From a virus: a DNA stretch of 41,069 nt. A program made the translations under genes and the position numbers. The notes beneath the pieces are model-generated. The model ran no database searches, was not told where the DNA came from, and saw only the letters and a program-made list of their open reading frames with translations. Each line of letters starts with the position of its first letter. Position 1 is the first letter of the stretch. Shown here one piece after another: positions 21,569-27,971 of this stretch. The stretch lies in the IMG/VR virus record IMGVR_UViG_3300025459_000012, positions 1-41,069 of that record. One strand, written 5' to 3'.

Positions 21569-21877
21569 ATGACTGTAAAACCTTCTAATTCTGATTTTCC
21601 TAGCGACGCTCAGATGGCGTATTGCCGGGAGATAGCTCTGGCTTGGTTTGATGGGCGATCTGTTGGGATAGCTGTTGCACGCCAGGAAGCGTTAAAACGA
21701 GCGTTACCGGCCCCTTGTCTGTCATCGCCATTAACATGGCTCCGGCAGGCATTTGACGCGCTTCGATGTGTGAAACGCGATATTCCGATGATATGGACGA
21801 TGACCAATTCACAGCCTTATGCCGAGCGTTTGGCTGAATTCAACGAAAGAATGAAAATTCGCTCGGCGAGACGGTAA
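21569..21877 (+). CDS. Small protein ending in a displaced scaffold C-terminus
   Basis: 102 residues from ATG 21569 (AGAGGAAG upstream). N-terminal 72 residues (DFPSDAQMAYCREIALAWFD, GRSVGIAVARQEALKRALP) are unrecognised. The last 18 (AERLAEFNERMKIRSARR) are the scaffold tail, entered through a frame change of the older scaffold copy. Whether this fusion is used is unknown; it may be a passive result of the insertion. Confidence 0.4.
   Translation: MTVKPSNSDFPSDAQMAYCREIALAWFDGRSVGIAVARQEALKRALPAPCLSSPLTWLRQAFDALRCVKRDIPMIWTMTNSQPYAERLAEFNERMKIRSARR
21860..21877 (+). repeat. Direct repeat, copy 2 (18 bp)
   Basis: Identical to 21386-21403. Forms the end of the displaced scaffold copy. Confidence 0.9.
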
Positions 21878-21895
21878 AGGAAAACAAACTCCAAC

Positions 21896-22147
21896 TGCTT
21901 GGAAGGCCGCTCCCAAGCAATCAATCTGACGGCTCAGATTGAAACTGGTGTAGAGCCCGCGATCATTGCCGCGTTAAGCAATGGAAGCCAAAAGCTTCAG
22001 CCCGTCATTTGTCCGATCGGGAACGGACACAAACCGCAGCGCGAAAGGCTGCACCCGTTCCCCTCGCGCTTCGCCGCGGATAAATGAAAGGCAAGCCTCC
22101 GCTCTAAATCTCGTAATCATGCACGAGGTTAGGTCCAAGCGGCTTGG
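21896..22147 (+). promoter_or_regulatory. Hairpin-rich leader before the coat gene
   Basis: The 281-base gap 21878-22158 has no gene. It contains hairpins TGCTTGG/CCAAGCA (21896-21919), TCAATCTGA/TCAGATTGA with a CGGC loop (21921-21942, perfect 9 pairs), TGTCCG/CGGACA (22010-22029), GCAGC/GCTGC (22036-22052), and the dyad CCAAGCgGCTTGG (22135-22147) 11 bases before the coat ATG. The first and last share CTTGG/CCAAG and could pair with each other. No T-runs follow, so these look like mRNA control or processing elements. Confidence 0.4.
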
Positions 22148-22158
22148 CACGGACAATC

Positions 22159-23418
22159 ATGCCTAATAACATACTCACCCCCTCTATGATCACGCGGTAT
22201 AGCATCCGCATGTTCCTCAACACAAATTACTTACTCCAGAACGTAAGCCGCCAATTCGAGTCTCAATTCGGTATCGAAGGCGCTCGCATTGGTGCGCAGT
22301 TGCGTATTCGATACGCGAATCAATACACTGTTACGGACGGCCCCGGCATTTCTATTCAGGACACGACGGAGCAGCAGTTCCTTCTGACGGTTGCTACTCA
22401 ACGACATGTTGACGTTGCGTTCACGTCGGCCGAAACTACGTTGGACGTGGATGATTACATGGAGCGCATCGTCCTCCCGCGTGTTAATGCGTTGGCGGCG
22501 AACGTCGCGATCCAGATCATGGCGAACACGGCGAACACGGTTCGGAATATCTCAGCGAACGTGGATGCCAACAACAACATTCTCCCGGTCAATGACGCGC
22601 CTTTCGCTTTGGCTCGCGCCATTCTGGAAGAAAACTCGGCTCCGAACTTCGGCGAGATGGGAATGCGCAAGATCGTCCTTGCGCCGCGTTCCGACACCCG
22701 CGTCCAGTTGGCTTTGCGTGGCTTGTTGAATCCGGTTGACGCGATCTCGAAGCAATACAACACCGCGATGATGTATGAAGCGTTGCAGTTCCGCTGGTTC
22801 GAGGATCAGTCCGTCGTCTCACATACCACGGGCAGCGCAGCCACGGCGACTGTTAATGGCGCTGGCCAGACTGGGCAAGTCATCAACATCAACGCGCTCG
22901 TTGGCACGCTGAATGCTGGGGATATTGTCACCATCGCGGGCGTCAATGCCGTCAATCGCGTCAACTATCAGTCCCTCGGCGCTCTGTCTCAGTTCGTTGT
23001 GACGCAGAACGCCATCGCCGGCGCGACGCAGCTCAATATCTACCCGCCTATCGTGCCACCCGCGAACAATGTTCCTTATGCTGGGCTGCCCTATACTCCA
23101 CAGCAATATATGACCGTAACCGCCAGTCCGGCCAACGCTGCCGTGATCACGCCCTTCGCTAACGCCTCTGTCACCTATCGTCAGAACCTCGCCTACTGTC
23201 CCGAGGCCATTACGATGGTCGTCGCGCCGCTGTGGATTCCACCCAATGAAAAGGGCGTTATCGCGGCGGCTAGGCATAACTTCGACAGTCTGTCGATGCG
23301 AAGCCTAGTTTGCTATGAGCCTGCGACCGACCAACCGATTGATCGGTTGGACATTCTGTTTGGCTCCGGTGTCCCGAGACCTGAGTGGATAGTCTCGGTT
23401 GCGGATAGTATCCCTTAG
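22159..23418 (+). CDS. Major capsid (coat) protein, P22 gp5 family
   Basis: 419 residues from ATG 22159; P22 gp5 has 430. The start MPNNILTPSMITRYSIRMF matches the P22-type coat N-terminus, which decides the start over TTG 22144. Further support: QFESQFGIEGARIGAQLRIR, QYTVTDGPGISIQDTTE, and MRKIVLAPRSDTR. The region near 215-300 is the variable insertion domain. It would form the HK97-fold icosahedral shell with the scaffold upstream. Ribosome site weak (ACGGA); expression may depend on the leader structures. Confidence 0.9.
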   Translation: MPNNILTPSMITRYSIRMFLNTNYLLQNVSRQFESQFGIEGARIGAQLRIRYANQYTVTDGPGISIQDTTEQQFLLTVATQRHVDVAFTSAETTLDVDDYMERIVLPRVNALAANVAIQIMANTANTVRNISANVDANNNILPVNDAPFALARAILEENSAPNFGEMGMRKIVLAPRSDTRVQLALRGLLNPVDAISKQYNTAMMYEALQFRWFEDQSVVSHTTGSAATATVNGAGQTGQVININALVGTLNAGDIVTIAGVNAVNRVNYQSLGALSQFVVTQNAIAGATQLNIYPPIVPPANNVPYAGLPYTPQQYMTVTASPANAAVITPFANASVTYRQNLAYCPEAITMVVAPLWIPPNEKGVIAAARHNFDSLSMRSLVCYEPATDQPIDRLDILFGSGVPRPEWIVSVADSIP

Positions 23419-23440
23419 CGGAACTGCCTTATAGCGGAAC

Positions 23441-23474
23441 GCTGGGAGCCAAGTCGTCTCCCGGCGGTTTCTTG
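23441..23474 (+). terminator. Hairpin after the coat gene
   Basis: GCTGGGAG (23441-23448) pairs with CTCCCGGC (23458-23465), 8 pairs with one G-U, loop of 9, then GGTTTCTT. Likely a terminator or attenuator that leaves coat mRNA more abundant. The rest of the 23419-23530 gap shows nothing else. Confidence 0.5.
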
Positions 23475-23530
23475 GCAGAATTCAAATCAAACGACTTCTC
23501 AACCGACTTTAAGAGCTAGGAGACACAGCA

Positions 23531-23767
23531 ATGGCGTTTGATGTAAATAACAATCACGAATTTCCGAAATGGGTTCTGGTCCACGAAAGCCATATCGTTC
23601 GCCGTCATGGCAGCGCTCCAGTAGTGCAGAGCTTCTCCAATTTCCACGTCAATCGCGTGGACAACTCGGTGACGGTTCTCGTTCATGATGCGGATGAGGA
23701 GCAGCGGGCGCTTGCGGAATATCGCGAAGACATGATCTTCGACCTCATTTCCACTGAAGGACATTGA
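23531..23767 (+). CDS. Small structural-module protein
   Basis: 78 residues from ATG 23531 (AGGAG upstream). EFPKWVLVHESHIVRRHG near the start and NSVTVLVHDADEEQRALAEY later suggest a compact alpha/beta protein. No family recognised. Position directly after coat suggests a head-completion or decoration role. Confidence 0.55.
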   Translation: MAFDVNNNHEFPKWVLVHESHIVRRHGSAPVVQSFSNFHVNRVDNSVTVLVHDADEEQRALAEYREDMIFDLISTEGH

Positions 23768-23772
23768 TACTC

Positions 23773-24570
23773 ATGTTTAAGCTGCCTCCTAAATCCGAAG
23801 TCGGTTACCTTGATCCGGAAATTGCCAGTGAAGGACAGAAAATAGTCCTAAGCGAAGGCGAGCCACTCAGTTGGAACCCTCCGCCGGTGAGGCCAATCAT
23901 GCCGGATTGGAGCCAGATCAAATCGATCCAGAAATATTTTAATCGCTCCGGTTACGCGGTATGGCCGGCATGGCTTTATCATCCCACTGAATCGCCGCGC
24001 ATCGTCAATAACGCCCAAGAGGCTGGCGAGCTTGGCGTCTGCTATCGTGAAGCGACGGACGACGAGCGGGCAAGATATGGCTTGAAAACCGTATGGGATT
24101 GGATTGGCGATTCCAAATGGCGTTCAAAGCCTTTTGAGAAAGACTTGAAATTCGATCCGACGAAACTCGGGCAGGGCAAGACGTTTATTCCAGCGACGCC
24201 GAACCCGCGTATCGCACAGCATGAACTGGTCGAGGCACTGATTCCGCAGGTCGCAGCGGCGGTGGCTCAGGCGCTCAAGGCGACAGGTCCAAGCGCGCCG
24301 GCCCATATCGATCCGAAGCAGTGGGACGCCTTCCTCCAGTTTCAGGCGTTCCAAAAGACAGCGGAGACCGTGGACGCGCTTAAGGAAGAGAGCGACGAGG
24401 CTGTGGCATCGGCTCATACCAATGCTCTCAACGCCGTCCATTCGGAGAAGGACGACGAGGATGACGACGAACGCTCGCTTTGGATCGAAGAGGCCAAGCG
24501 GCTGAACATCAAAATCGATGGCCGATGGTCGCTAGATCGCATCAAGGAAGCCGTTGAGAAGGCGGCTTAG
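23773..24570 (+). CDS. Head-module protein with SAP/HeH-like C-terminus
   Basis: 265 residues from ATG 23773; TTG 23764 is possible but lies too close to the AAGGA site. The first 120 residues are a Trp/Tyr-rich domain (IKSIQKYFNRSGYAVWPAWL, YHPTESPRIVNNAQEAGELG) of a type common in phage head proteins. An acidic linker (EKDDEDDDE) leads to SLWIEEAKRLNIKIDGRW followed by SLDRIKEAVEKA, which resembles a SAP/HeH-like helix-extended-loop-helix. Precise function unknown. Confidence 0.55.
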   Translation: MFKLPPKSEVGYLDPEIASEGQKIVLSEGEPLSWNPPPVRPIMPDWSQIKSIQKYFNRSGYAVWPAWLYHPTESPRIVNNAQEAGELGVCYREATDDERARYGLKTVWDWIGDSKWRSKPFEKDLKFDPTKLGQGKTFIPATPNPRIAQHELVEALIPQVAAAVAQALKATGPSAPAHIDPKQWDAFLQFQAFQKTAETVDALKEESDEAVASAHTNALNAVHSEKDDEDDDERSLWIEEAKRLNIKIDGRWSLDRIKEAVEKAA

Positions 24571-24572
24571 AC

Positions 24573-25370
24573 ATGGCTGATCCGGGAATTGCCATAAAAC
24601 CTCCAGAGGAACCGCCGCTTCCGGTTCAGAATGTCCAACAACTTCTTACCAATGCGCTCGTTGATGCGGGTATTATCGGCATCGACGAAGACCTCGAGCA
24701 ACCGATCCTTAATCGCGCTTTCACGCAAGCCAATTGGCTGATAGCACAATGGGCGCGGAAACGATGGCTGTGTTACGCGCTAGAGGATTACTCCTTTGTC
24801 TCGACCGGAGCGCAGAATTATACAGTTGGTCCAAAACAGACGATCGACATCAGCCCGAGGCCGGATCGCATCGAATACGCCTTCATGCGATTTTTGAATA
24901 ACAACCCGCCAGTTGGCAACAGCGTCGGCGTTCCCGTTGATATCCCGCTGTATATCATCCAAAGCCATGAGGACTATTCGAGAATCACCGTTAAGACCAT
25001 TGGCACATTGCCGTGGCAGATTTTCTATAATCCGCTGTGGCCCGTTGGCCTGATTTATCCTTGGCCGGTTCCTCAAGCGTCTCTTTACGAAATCCACGTC
25101 GGGTTTAAGATCGTGCTTCCGAGATTTACGTCGTTGCAGCAAGCGATCACATTCCCGCCAGAATATGCGGCGGCGCTGAATTGGTGTCTTGCCCGTCGTT
25201 TCCGCGCCACCTATCAAATGCCACCCGATCCGACGATAGATTCGCTGGCGCGGGATGGCCTGAACGTGATTCGCCTTGCCAATCAGCAAGTCGGAGTTCT
25301 TCGTATGCCCATGTTCCTGAGACACCGGAACAAGGCTTACAGCTACCAGAGTGACAGCATTCCTGATTAG
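24573..25370 (+). CDS. Head-tail adaptor, P22 gp4-like
   Basis: 265 residues (P22 gp4: 166). NVQQLLTNALVDAGIIG near 20, NRAFTQANWLIAQWARKRWL near 47, YTVGPKQTIDISPRPDRIEY near 83, and FPPEYAAALNWCLARRF near 195 fit the P22_Tail-4 pattern: an N-terminal helix pair with 'L-N-x-M-x-x-x-W', a beta region, and the late 'L-P-x-E-x-x-x-A-L-x-x-x-L-A' motif. Rings of it would sit under the portal and plug into gp10. It is the expected gene between coat and gp10; here the minus-strand cassette separates it from gp10. Confidence 0.75.
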   Translation: MADPGIAIKPPEEPPLPVQNVQQLLTNALVDAGIIGIDEDLEQPILNRAFTQANWLIAQWARKRWLCYALEDYSFVSTGAQNYTVGPKQTIDISPRPDRIEYAFMRFLNNNPPVGNSVGVPVDIPLYIIQSHEDYSRITVKTIGTLPWQIFYNPLWPVGLIYPWPVPQASLYEIHVGFKIVLPRFTSLQQAITFPPEYAAALNWCLARRFRATYQMPPDPTIDSLARDGLNVIRLANQQVGVLRMPMFLRHRNKAYSYQSDSIPD

Positions 25371-25398
25371 GTTAGCCTGTGGAGGCCGTTAACATTTC

Positions 25399-25473
25399 GT
25401 TGCGGAGCGGAGCGGAGCGTGGCGTTGCGTTGCGGTGCGTGGCGATGCGGTGCGGAGCGGGGCGGAGCGTGGC
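25399..25473. repeat. Pentamer array A (15 units of GNNGC)
   Basis: Fifteen uninterrupted units. NN in order on the + strand: TT GA GA GA TG TT TT GT TG AT GT GA GG GA TG. Lies past array B at the distal end of the minus-strand cassette. Upstream flank carries TTAGGTTAGC (from 25369), a 10-mer that recurs near array C. Confidence 0.9.
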
Positions 25474-25529
25474 GTTTGGTGGTTCTCCACCGTCCAGCCG
25501 ACCGTGATCGGCTGAAGCTGGGGAAGTTC
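25474..25529 (-). other. Structured spacer between arrays A and B
   Basis: 56 bases with two perfect hairpins: GGTGG/CCACC with a TTCT loop (25478-25491) and CAGCCGA/TCGGCTG with a 6-base loop (25495-25514). Ends in GAAGTTC directly before the first GTTGC of array B, as does the spacer between C and D. Confidence 0.7.
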
Positions 25530-25574
25530 GTTGCGTTGCGGAGCGAGGCGTTGCGTGGCGCGGCGTCGCGACGC
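25530..25574. repeat. Pentamer array B (9 units of GNNGC)
   Basis: Nine units; NN: TT TT GA AG TT TG CG TC AC. On the - strand it begins 14 bases after the stop of the RAMP-like gene. Confidence 0.85.
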
Positions 25575-25588
25575 GTAGTAAACGTTTG

Positions 25589-26227
25589 CTAGCCGACCAC
25601 CGACCACTGGAATCGAGTCGGTCTAAATCGACCCAGCCCATTCGGGCAACCCGTTGACGGACGACCGCGACCAACGCCGGCGATAAGCCCCGCTTTCGCG
25701 AAAAACTCCTCGAACTTTTCCTGCGTGATGGAGTCGTTGAAAATCCTGAATGTCACGGAGCCTCCCCACTTGGGGAAGAATGGAAACACGCGGTTGACAC
25801 GCGTTCCCGGCATGCGCTTGCCATTCGCGTGACAATATACGGTCTCGAATTTCGTGTCGGCGATATTGACGCCAAGGTCCATGTCCGTGAGTGGAGCGAG
25901 CCCCATCTTGAAGACGCCGGCCCAGCGCTGATTTCCCTTGCCAGTTATTTTTTCATTGAGATTTTGGGCTGCTTCGTCGATGCAGAGCTTGAACGCCGCG
26001 CCGGGGATAAATACCGATCCATCGCCCCGAGTATGCGCCTTATGTCGCCATGCGCGCGCTTCGAAATCGTCCCACGTTTCGGATTTTTCCTTTTCGAAGC
26101 CCGGATGAGCGGACTGACTGTATGGGGTTATCCCTTCGAGGGTGACTGTCACGTCGCGAATAGCGAAGGCTTCAATATCGGCGTCTTGGCCTTCGTCGTC
26201 ATTGATAAGCGAGGTCGTGTCGGACAT
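25589..26227 (-). CDS. Phage protein with RAMP/Cas7-like motifs
   Basis: 212 residues on the - strand from ATG 26227, with AAGGA 9 bases upstream. VTVTLEGITPYSQSA (27-41), ETWDDFEARAWRHKAH (50-65), DGSVFIPGAAFKLCIDEAA (68-86), GTRVNRVFPFFPKW (142-155) and a glycine-rich end (AGVGRGRPSTGC, then NGLGRF). I recognise a conserved phage family with this order, function unknown to me. Two features recall RAMP/Cas7-type RNA-binding proteins: the 'IPG-x-x-x-K' segment, like IPGSSLKG in Csm3/Cmr4, and a C-terminal glycine-rich loop. This link is an inference from motifs. Last gene of the cassette. Confidence 0.6.
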   Translation of the reverse strand: MSDTTSLINDDEGQDADIEAFAIRDVTVTLEGITPYSQSAHPGFEKEKSETWDDFEARAWRHKAHTRGDGSVFIPGAAFKLCIDEAAQNLNEKITGKGNQRWAGVFKMGLAPLTDMDLGVNIADTKFETVYCHANGKRMPGTRVNRVFPFFPKWGGSVTFRIFNDSITQEKFEEFFAKAGLIAGVGRGRPSTGCPNGLGRFRPTRFQWSVVG

Positions 26228-26249
26228 TTGTGATTTTCCTTAGGTTAGC

Positions 26250-26329
26250 GTTGCGGAGCGTGGCGGAGCGTGGCGTTGCGTTGCGCGGCGTAGCGAAGCG
26301 CGGCGCGGCGTAGCGAGGCGTTGCGATGC
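26250..26329. repeat. Pentamer array C (16 units of GNNGC)
   Basis: Sixteen units; NN: TT GA TG GA TG TT TT CG TA AA CG CG TA AG TT AT. Ends 22 bases before the start of the RAMP-like gene (- strand), preceded on the + strand by TTAGGTTAGC (26239-26248). Confidence 0.9.
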
Positions 26330-26384
26330 GGTAGCTTTCGCCACCATGAGACGGCCCTTGAGCCGCCTGGTGCTGACGAAGTTC
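26330..26384 (-). other. Structured spacer between arrays C and D
   Basis: 55 bases. CACCA (26342-26346) pairs with TGGTG (26368-26372) around an inner hairpin CGGC/GCCG (26352-26365). Ends in GAAGTTC immediately before the first unit of array D, like the A-B spacer, although the rest of the sequence differs. Confidence 0.7.
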
Positions 26385-26464
26385 GTTGCGGAGCGGAGCG
26401 GAGCGGAGCGAGGCGTTGCGATGCGTGGCGGAGCGTGGCGTTGCGTTGCGGTGCGGTGCGGGGC
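26385..26464. repeat. Pentamer array D (16 units of GNNGC)
   Basis: Sixteen units; NN: TT GA GA GA GA AG TT AT TG GA TG TT TT GT GT GG. On the - strand it begins 4 bases after the stop of the winged-helix-like gene. Shares the block GA-TG-TT-TT with arrays A and C. Confidence 0.9.
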
Positions 26465-26468
26465 GTCG

Positions 26469-26969
26469 TTAACTTTTTCCAGCGCCCTTGATATTGCTCA
26501 AAGCGGTGGCGAAATCGAAGACAGAGGCTTGATCGCCTATGTCCGGCCTTTTCCGGTTCGACGATGTGACAGCCGCACTGGTCGTCGAGGCGATAATGTT
26601 CGCGCGAGAATACATCTCCACCGCCACGAGATGATCCTTTTCGTTAAGGTTCTCATTGATGGCGAGAAGCATTCTAGACGCGATCCGCGTGGATTTTTTT
26701 CGAATAGATGAGAATAGTCCAGCGCCAGAAGAAATCATGTCCTTCCCGGTTCCGCGCGAGAAGCCGAATTTTCTAATCGTGGCCACATAAACGCCGTGGT
26801 CGCGCTCCGCGATAAGCTTCGCGGACTGGTATGCTGGCGTTGTCGATTTGATGGGAAACCCGATAGTCAGGGAAGCCTGCGCGAATGAAATCGGCTCATC
26901 GTATTTTAAGTCTCGGAACATATTGACGATCTTGACGGTTTCGGCTGATTGCTCAAAGGATTTTCTCAT
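26469..26969 (-). CDS. Possible winged-helix DNA-binding protein
   Basis: 166 residues on the - strand from ATG 26969, with AAGGATG as ribosome site. Residues 10-70 (TVKIVNMFRDLKYDEPISFA, QASLTIGFPIKSTTPAYQSA, KLIAERDHGVYVATIRKFGF) look like a winged helix with a recognition helix and a beta wing. Residues 95-165 are a second, mixed region (RMLLAINENLNEKDHLVAVE). Function unknown. Middle gene of the cassette, with arrays on both sides. Confidence 0.5.
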   Translation of the reverse strand: MRKSFEQSAETVKIVNMFRDLKYDEPISFAQASLTIGFPIKSTTPAYQSAKLIAERDHGVYVATIRKFGFSRGTGKDMISSGAGLFSSIRKKSTRIASRMLLAINENLNEKDHLVAVEMYSRANIIASTTSAAVTSSNRKRPDIGDQASVFDFATALSNIKGAGKS

Positions 26970-26989
26970 CGCGGCATCCTTTTATATGC

Positions 26990-27044
26990 GTTGCGTTGCG
27001 GAGCGTGGCGCGGCGGCGCGAAGCGTCGCGGAGCGACGCGTTGC
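26990..27044. repeat. Pentamer array E (11 units of GNNGC)
   Basis: Eleven units; NN: TT TT GA TG CG GC AA TC GA AC TT. It fills the space between the HTH gene's stop (8 bases away on the - strand) and the ribosome site of the winged-helix-like gene. Confidence 0.85.
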
Positions 27045-27052
27045 GCGGTAAA

Positions 27053-27250
27053 TCATGGTTTTTTCGTGTATTTTTCGACGAGCACAAGCCCAAGGGCGTC
27101 AAGAATGGCCTTTCCGGGCTTGCGGCCACCACGAAGAACGTCGCTGACATAAGCGCCGCTCAAATTGTGTTTGTCGGCCCAGGCGATTTGGCTGCCGACC
27201 TCGGCGCACTTGGCGCGCAAGAGTGTGAGAACTTCGTCAACGGTCATCAT
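27053..27250 (-). CDS. HTH (XRE/Cro-like) regulator of the cassette
   Basis: 65 residues on the - strand from ATG 27250 (a second ATG follows at once). Residues 20-55 (SQIAWADKHNLSGAYVSDVL, RGGRKPGKAILDALGL) form a clear helix-turn-helix of the phage Cro/XRE kind: 'A-x-x-x-x-L-S-x-x-Y-V-S-D-V-L-x-G-x-R-x-P-x-x-x-I-L-x-A-L-G'. First gene of the cassette, behind a promoter with an internal dyad, so it probably controls its own operon. Confidence 0.8.
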   Translation of the reverse strand: MMTVDEVLTLLRAKCAEVGSQIAWADKHNLSGAYVSDVLRGGRKPGKAILDALGLVLVEKYTKKP

Positions 27251-27254
27251 AAAT

Positions 27255-27286
27255 GCTCATTAACACATGAGCGGACGCTAAGTCAA
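27255..27286 (-). promoter_or_regulatory. Cassette promoter with operator dyad
   Basis: On the - strand: TTGACT (27286-27281), 17 bases, TTAATG (27263-27258). The perfect dyad GCTCAT/ATGAGC (27255-27260 and 27267-27272) straddles the -10. This fits autoregulation by the HTH protein whose gene starts 5-8 bases further on. The -10 match is weak. Confidence 0.5.
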
Positions 27287-27300
27287 CAAGGAACCTCGAA

Positions 27301-27783
27301 ATGCGCAAATCACTCGCTAAAACTCTCGCTCTGGCGCTGCTTTGCGCTTCTGTCATACCTGCCTTTGCGACGACTGGACAGCCTCCGCTTACGGGCATTG
27401 GCCCTGCATTGCAGGATGGTCAATGGCTACAGGGCTTGGCAAATGGCAATAACTTCAGCTTTCAGTCAGGCATCACGGCGGCCGGCACGAACCAAGCCAC
27501 TGCGACGGTCCTTAATCCGAATTTCTTTATGATGGAGGTCGATACGTCAGGATCTGGCGGCGCTACGGGCGTTGCCCTACCATCTTGTGTAGCGCCCGAC
27601 TTCATGGTTTTGAATAACAACACGGCGTATACGATTGTTGTATATCCTGCGGTCGCCAACAATCCAATTACCTTGGCGCAGGATGTAATCGACGTTGGCA
27701 GTCAAGCGACTAGCACGACGATCACGACCTATGCGTCCAAGATTTTTGCGTGTGCTAAGAACGGTGTGTGGACGGTGAAATGA
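27301..27783 (+). CDS. Small secreted protein with signal peptide
   Basis: 160 residues from ATG 27301 (AAGGAAC upstream). Sec signal MRKSLAKTLALALLCASVIP with AFA as the likely cleavage site. The mature part is Ala/Thr/Gly-rich beta sequence with Cys in LPSCVAPDF and IFACAKNG. It resembles small surface or decoration proteins, but no family is recognised. It sits between gp4- and gp10-like genes and resumes the + strand tail operon after the cassette. ATGA overlap with the next gene. Confidence 0.6.
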   Translation: MRKSLAKTLALALLCASVIPAFATTGQPPLTGIGPALQDGQWLQGLANGNNFSFQSGITAAGTNQATATVLNPNFFMMEVDTSGSGGATGVALPSCVAPDFMVLNNNTAYTIVVYPAVANNPITLAQDVIDVGSQATSTTITTYASKIFACAKNGVWTVK

Positions 27784-27968
27784 TCCACCGGCTTTATTAC
27801 GCATGGCTAGATCAAAGACGAGGCGTCTATCGGATAAGCCTGTATCCACCGGACGCTCCCATTCGGCCATCGATCGAGATGGAAAGCAAAGCCGCCGTTA
27901 TCGCATGGGTTGAACGCAAGCGCGGACGGTTGATGTGGATTCCTGAATTGCCTTTGGACGCGAGATAA
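27780..27968 (+). CDS. Small hypothetical protein
   Basis: 62 residues from ATG 27780 (ATGA overlap). Basic and aromatic (MIHRLYYAWLDQRRGVYRIS, KAAVIAWVERKRGRLMWIPE). No family recognised. Translationally coupled to the secreted protein before it. Confidence 0.5.
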   Translation: MIHRLYYAWLDQRRGVYRISLYPPDAPIRPSIEMESKAAVIAWVERKRGRLMWIPELPLDAR

Positions 27969-27971
27969 TTC

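Larger units (their letters stand above)
21404..21877 (+). mobile_element. Probable insertion between two copies of the scaffold 3' end
   Basis: The last 18 bases of the scaffold gene, CGCTCGGCGAGACGGTAA, occur exactly at 21386-21403 and 21860-21877. Before each, the coded peptides are alike although the codons differ. The second copy reads as a full scaffold end if one T at about 21820 is removed. The ~375 bases in between (21404-21780) carry two small frames and no recognised endonuclease. Confidence 0.55.

Noticed and set aside
21921-21947. Hammerhead ribozyme (CTGA and GAAAC near a stem)
   Set aside because: The conserved CUGANGA core is absent (CUGACGG) and the strand order does not fit.
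25399-26464. CRISPR array
   Set aside because: Units are 5 bases with no spacers of constant length and no cas1/cas2; not a CRISPR.
25829-27532. + strand frames opposite the cassette (25829-26233, 26346-26711, 26996-27532)
   Set aside because: The - strand frames have ribosome sites and domain patterns; the + frames run through pentamer arrays and code for Arg/Ala/Val low complexity.
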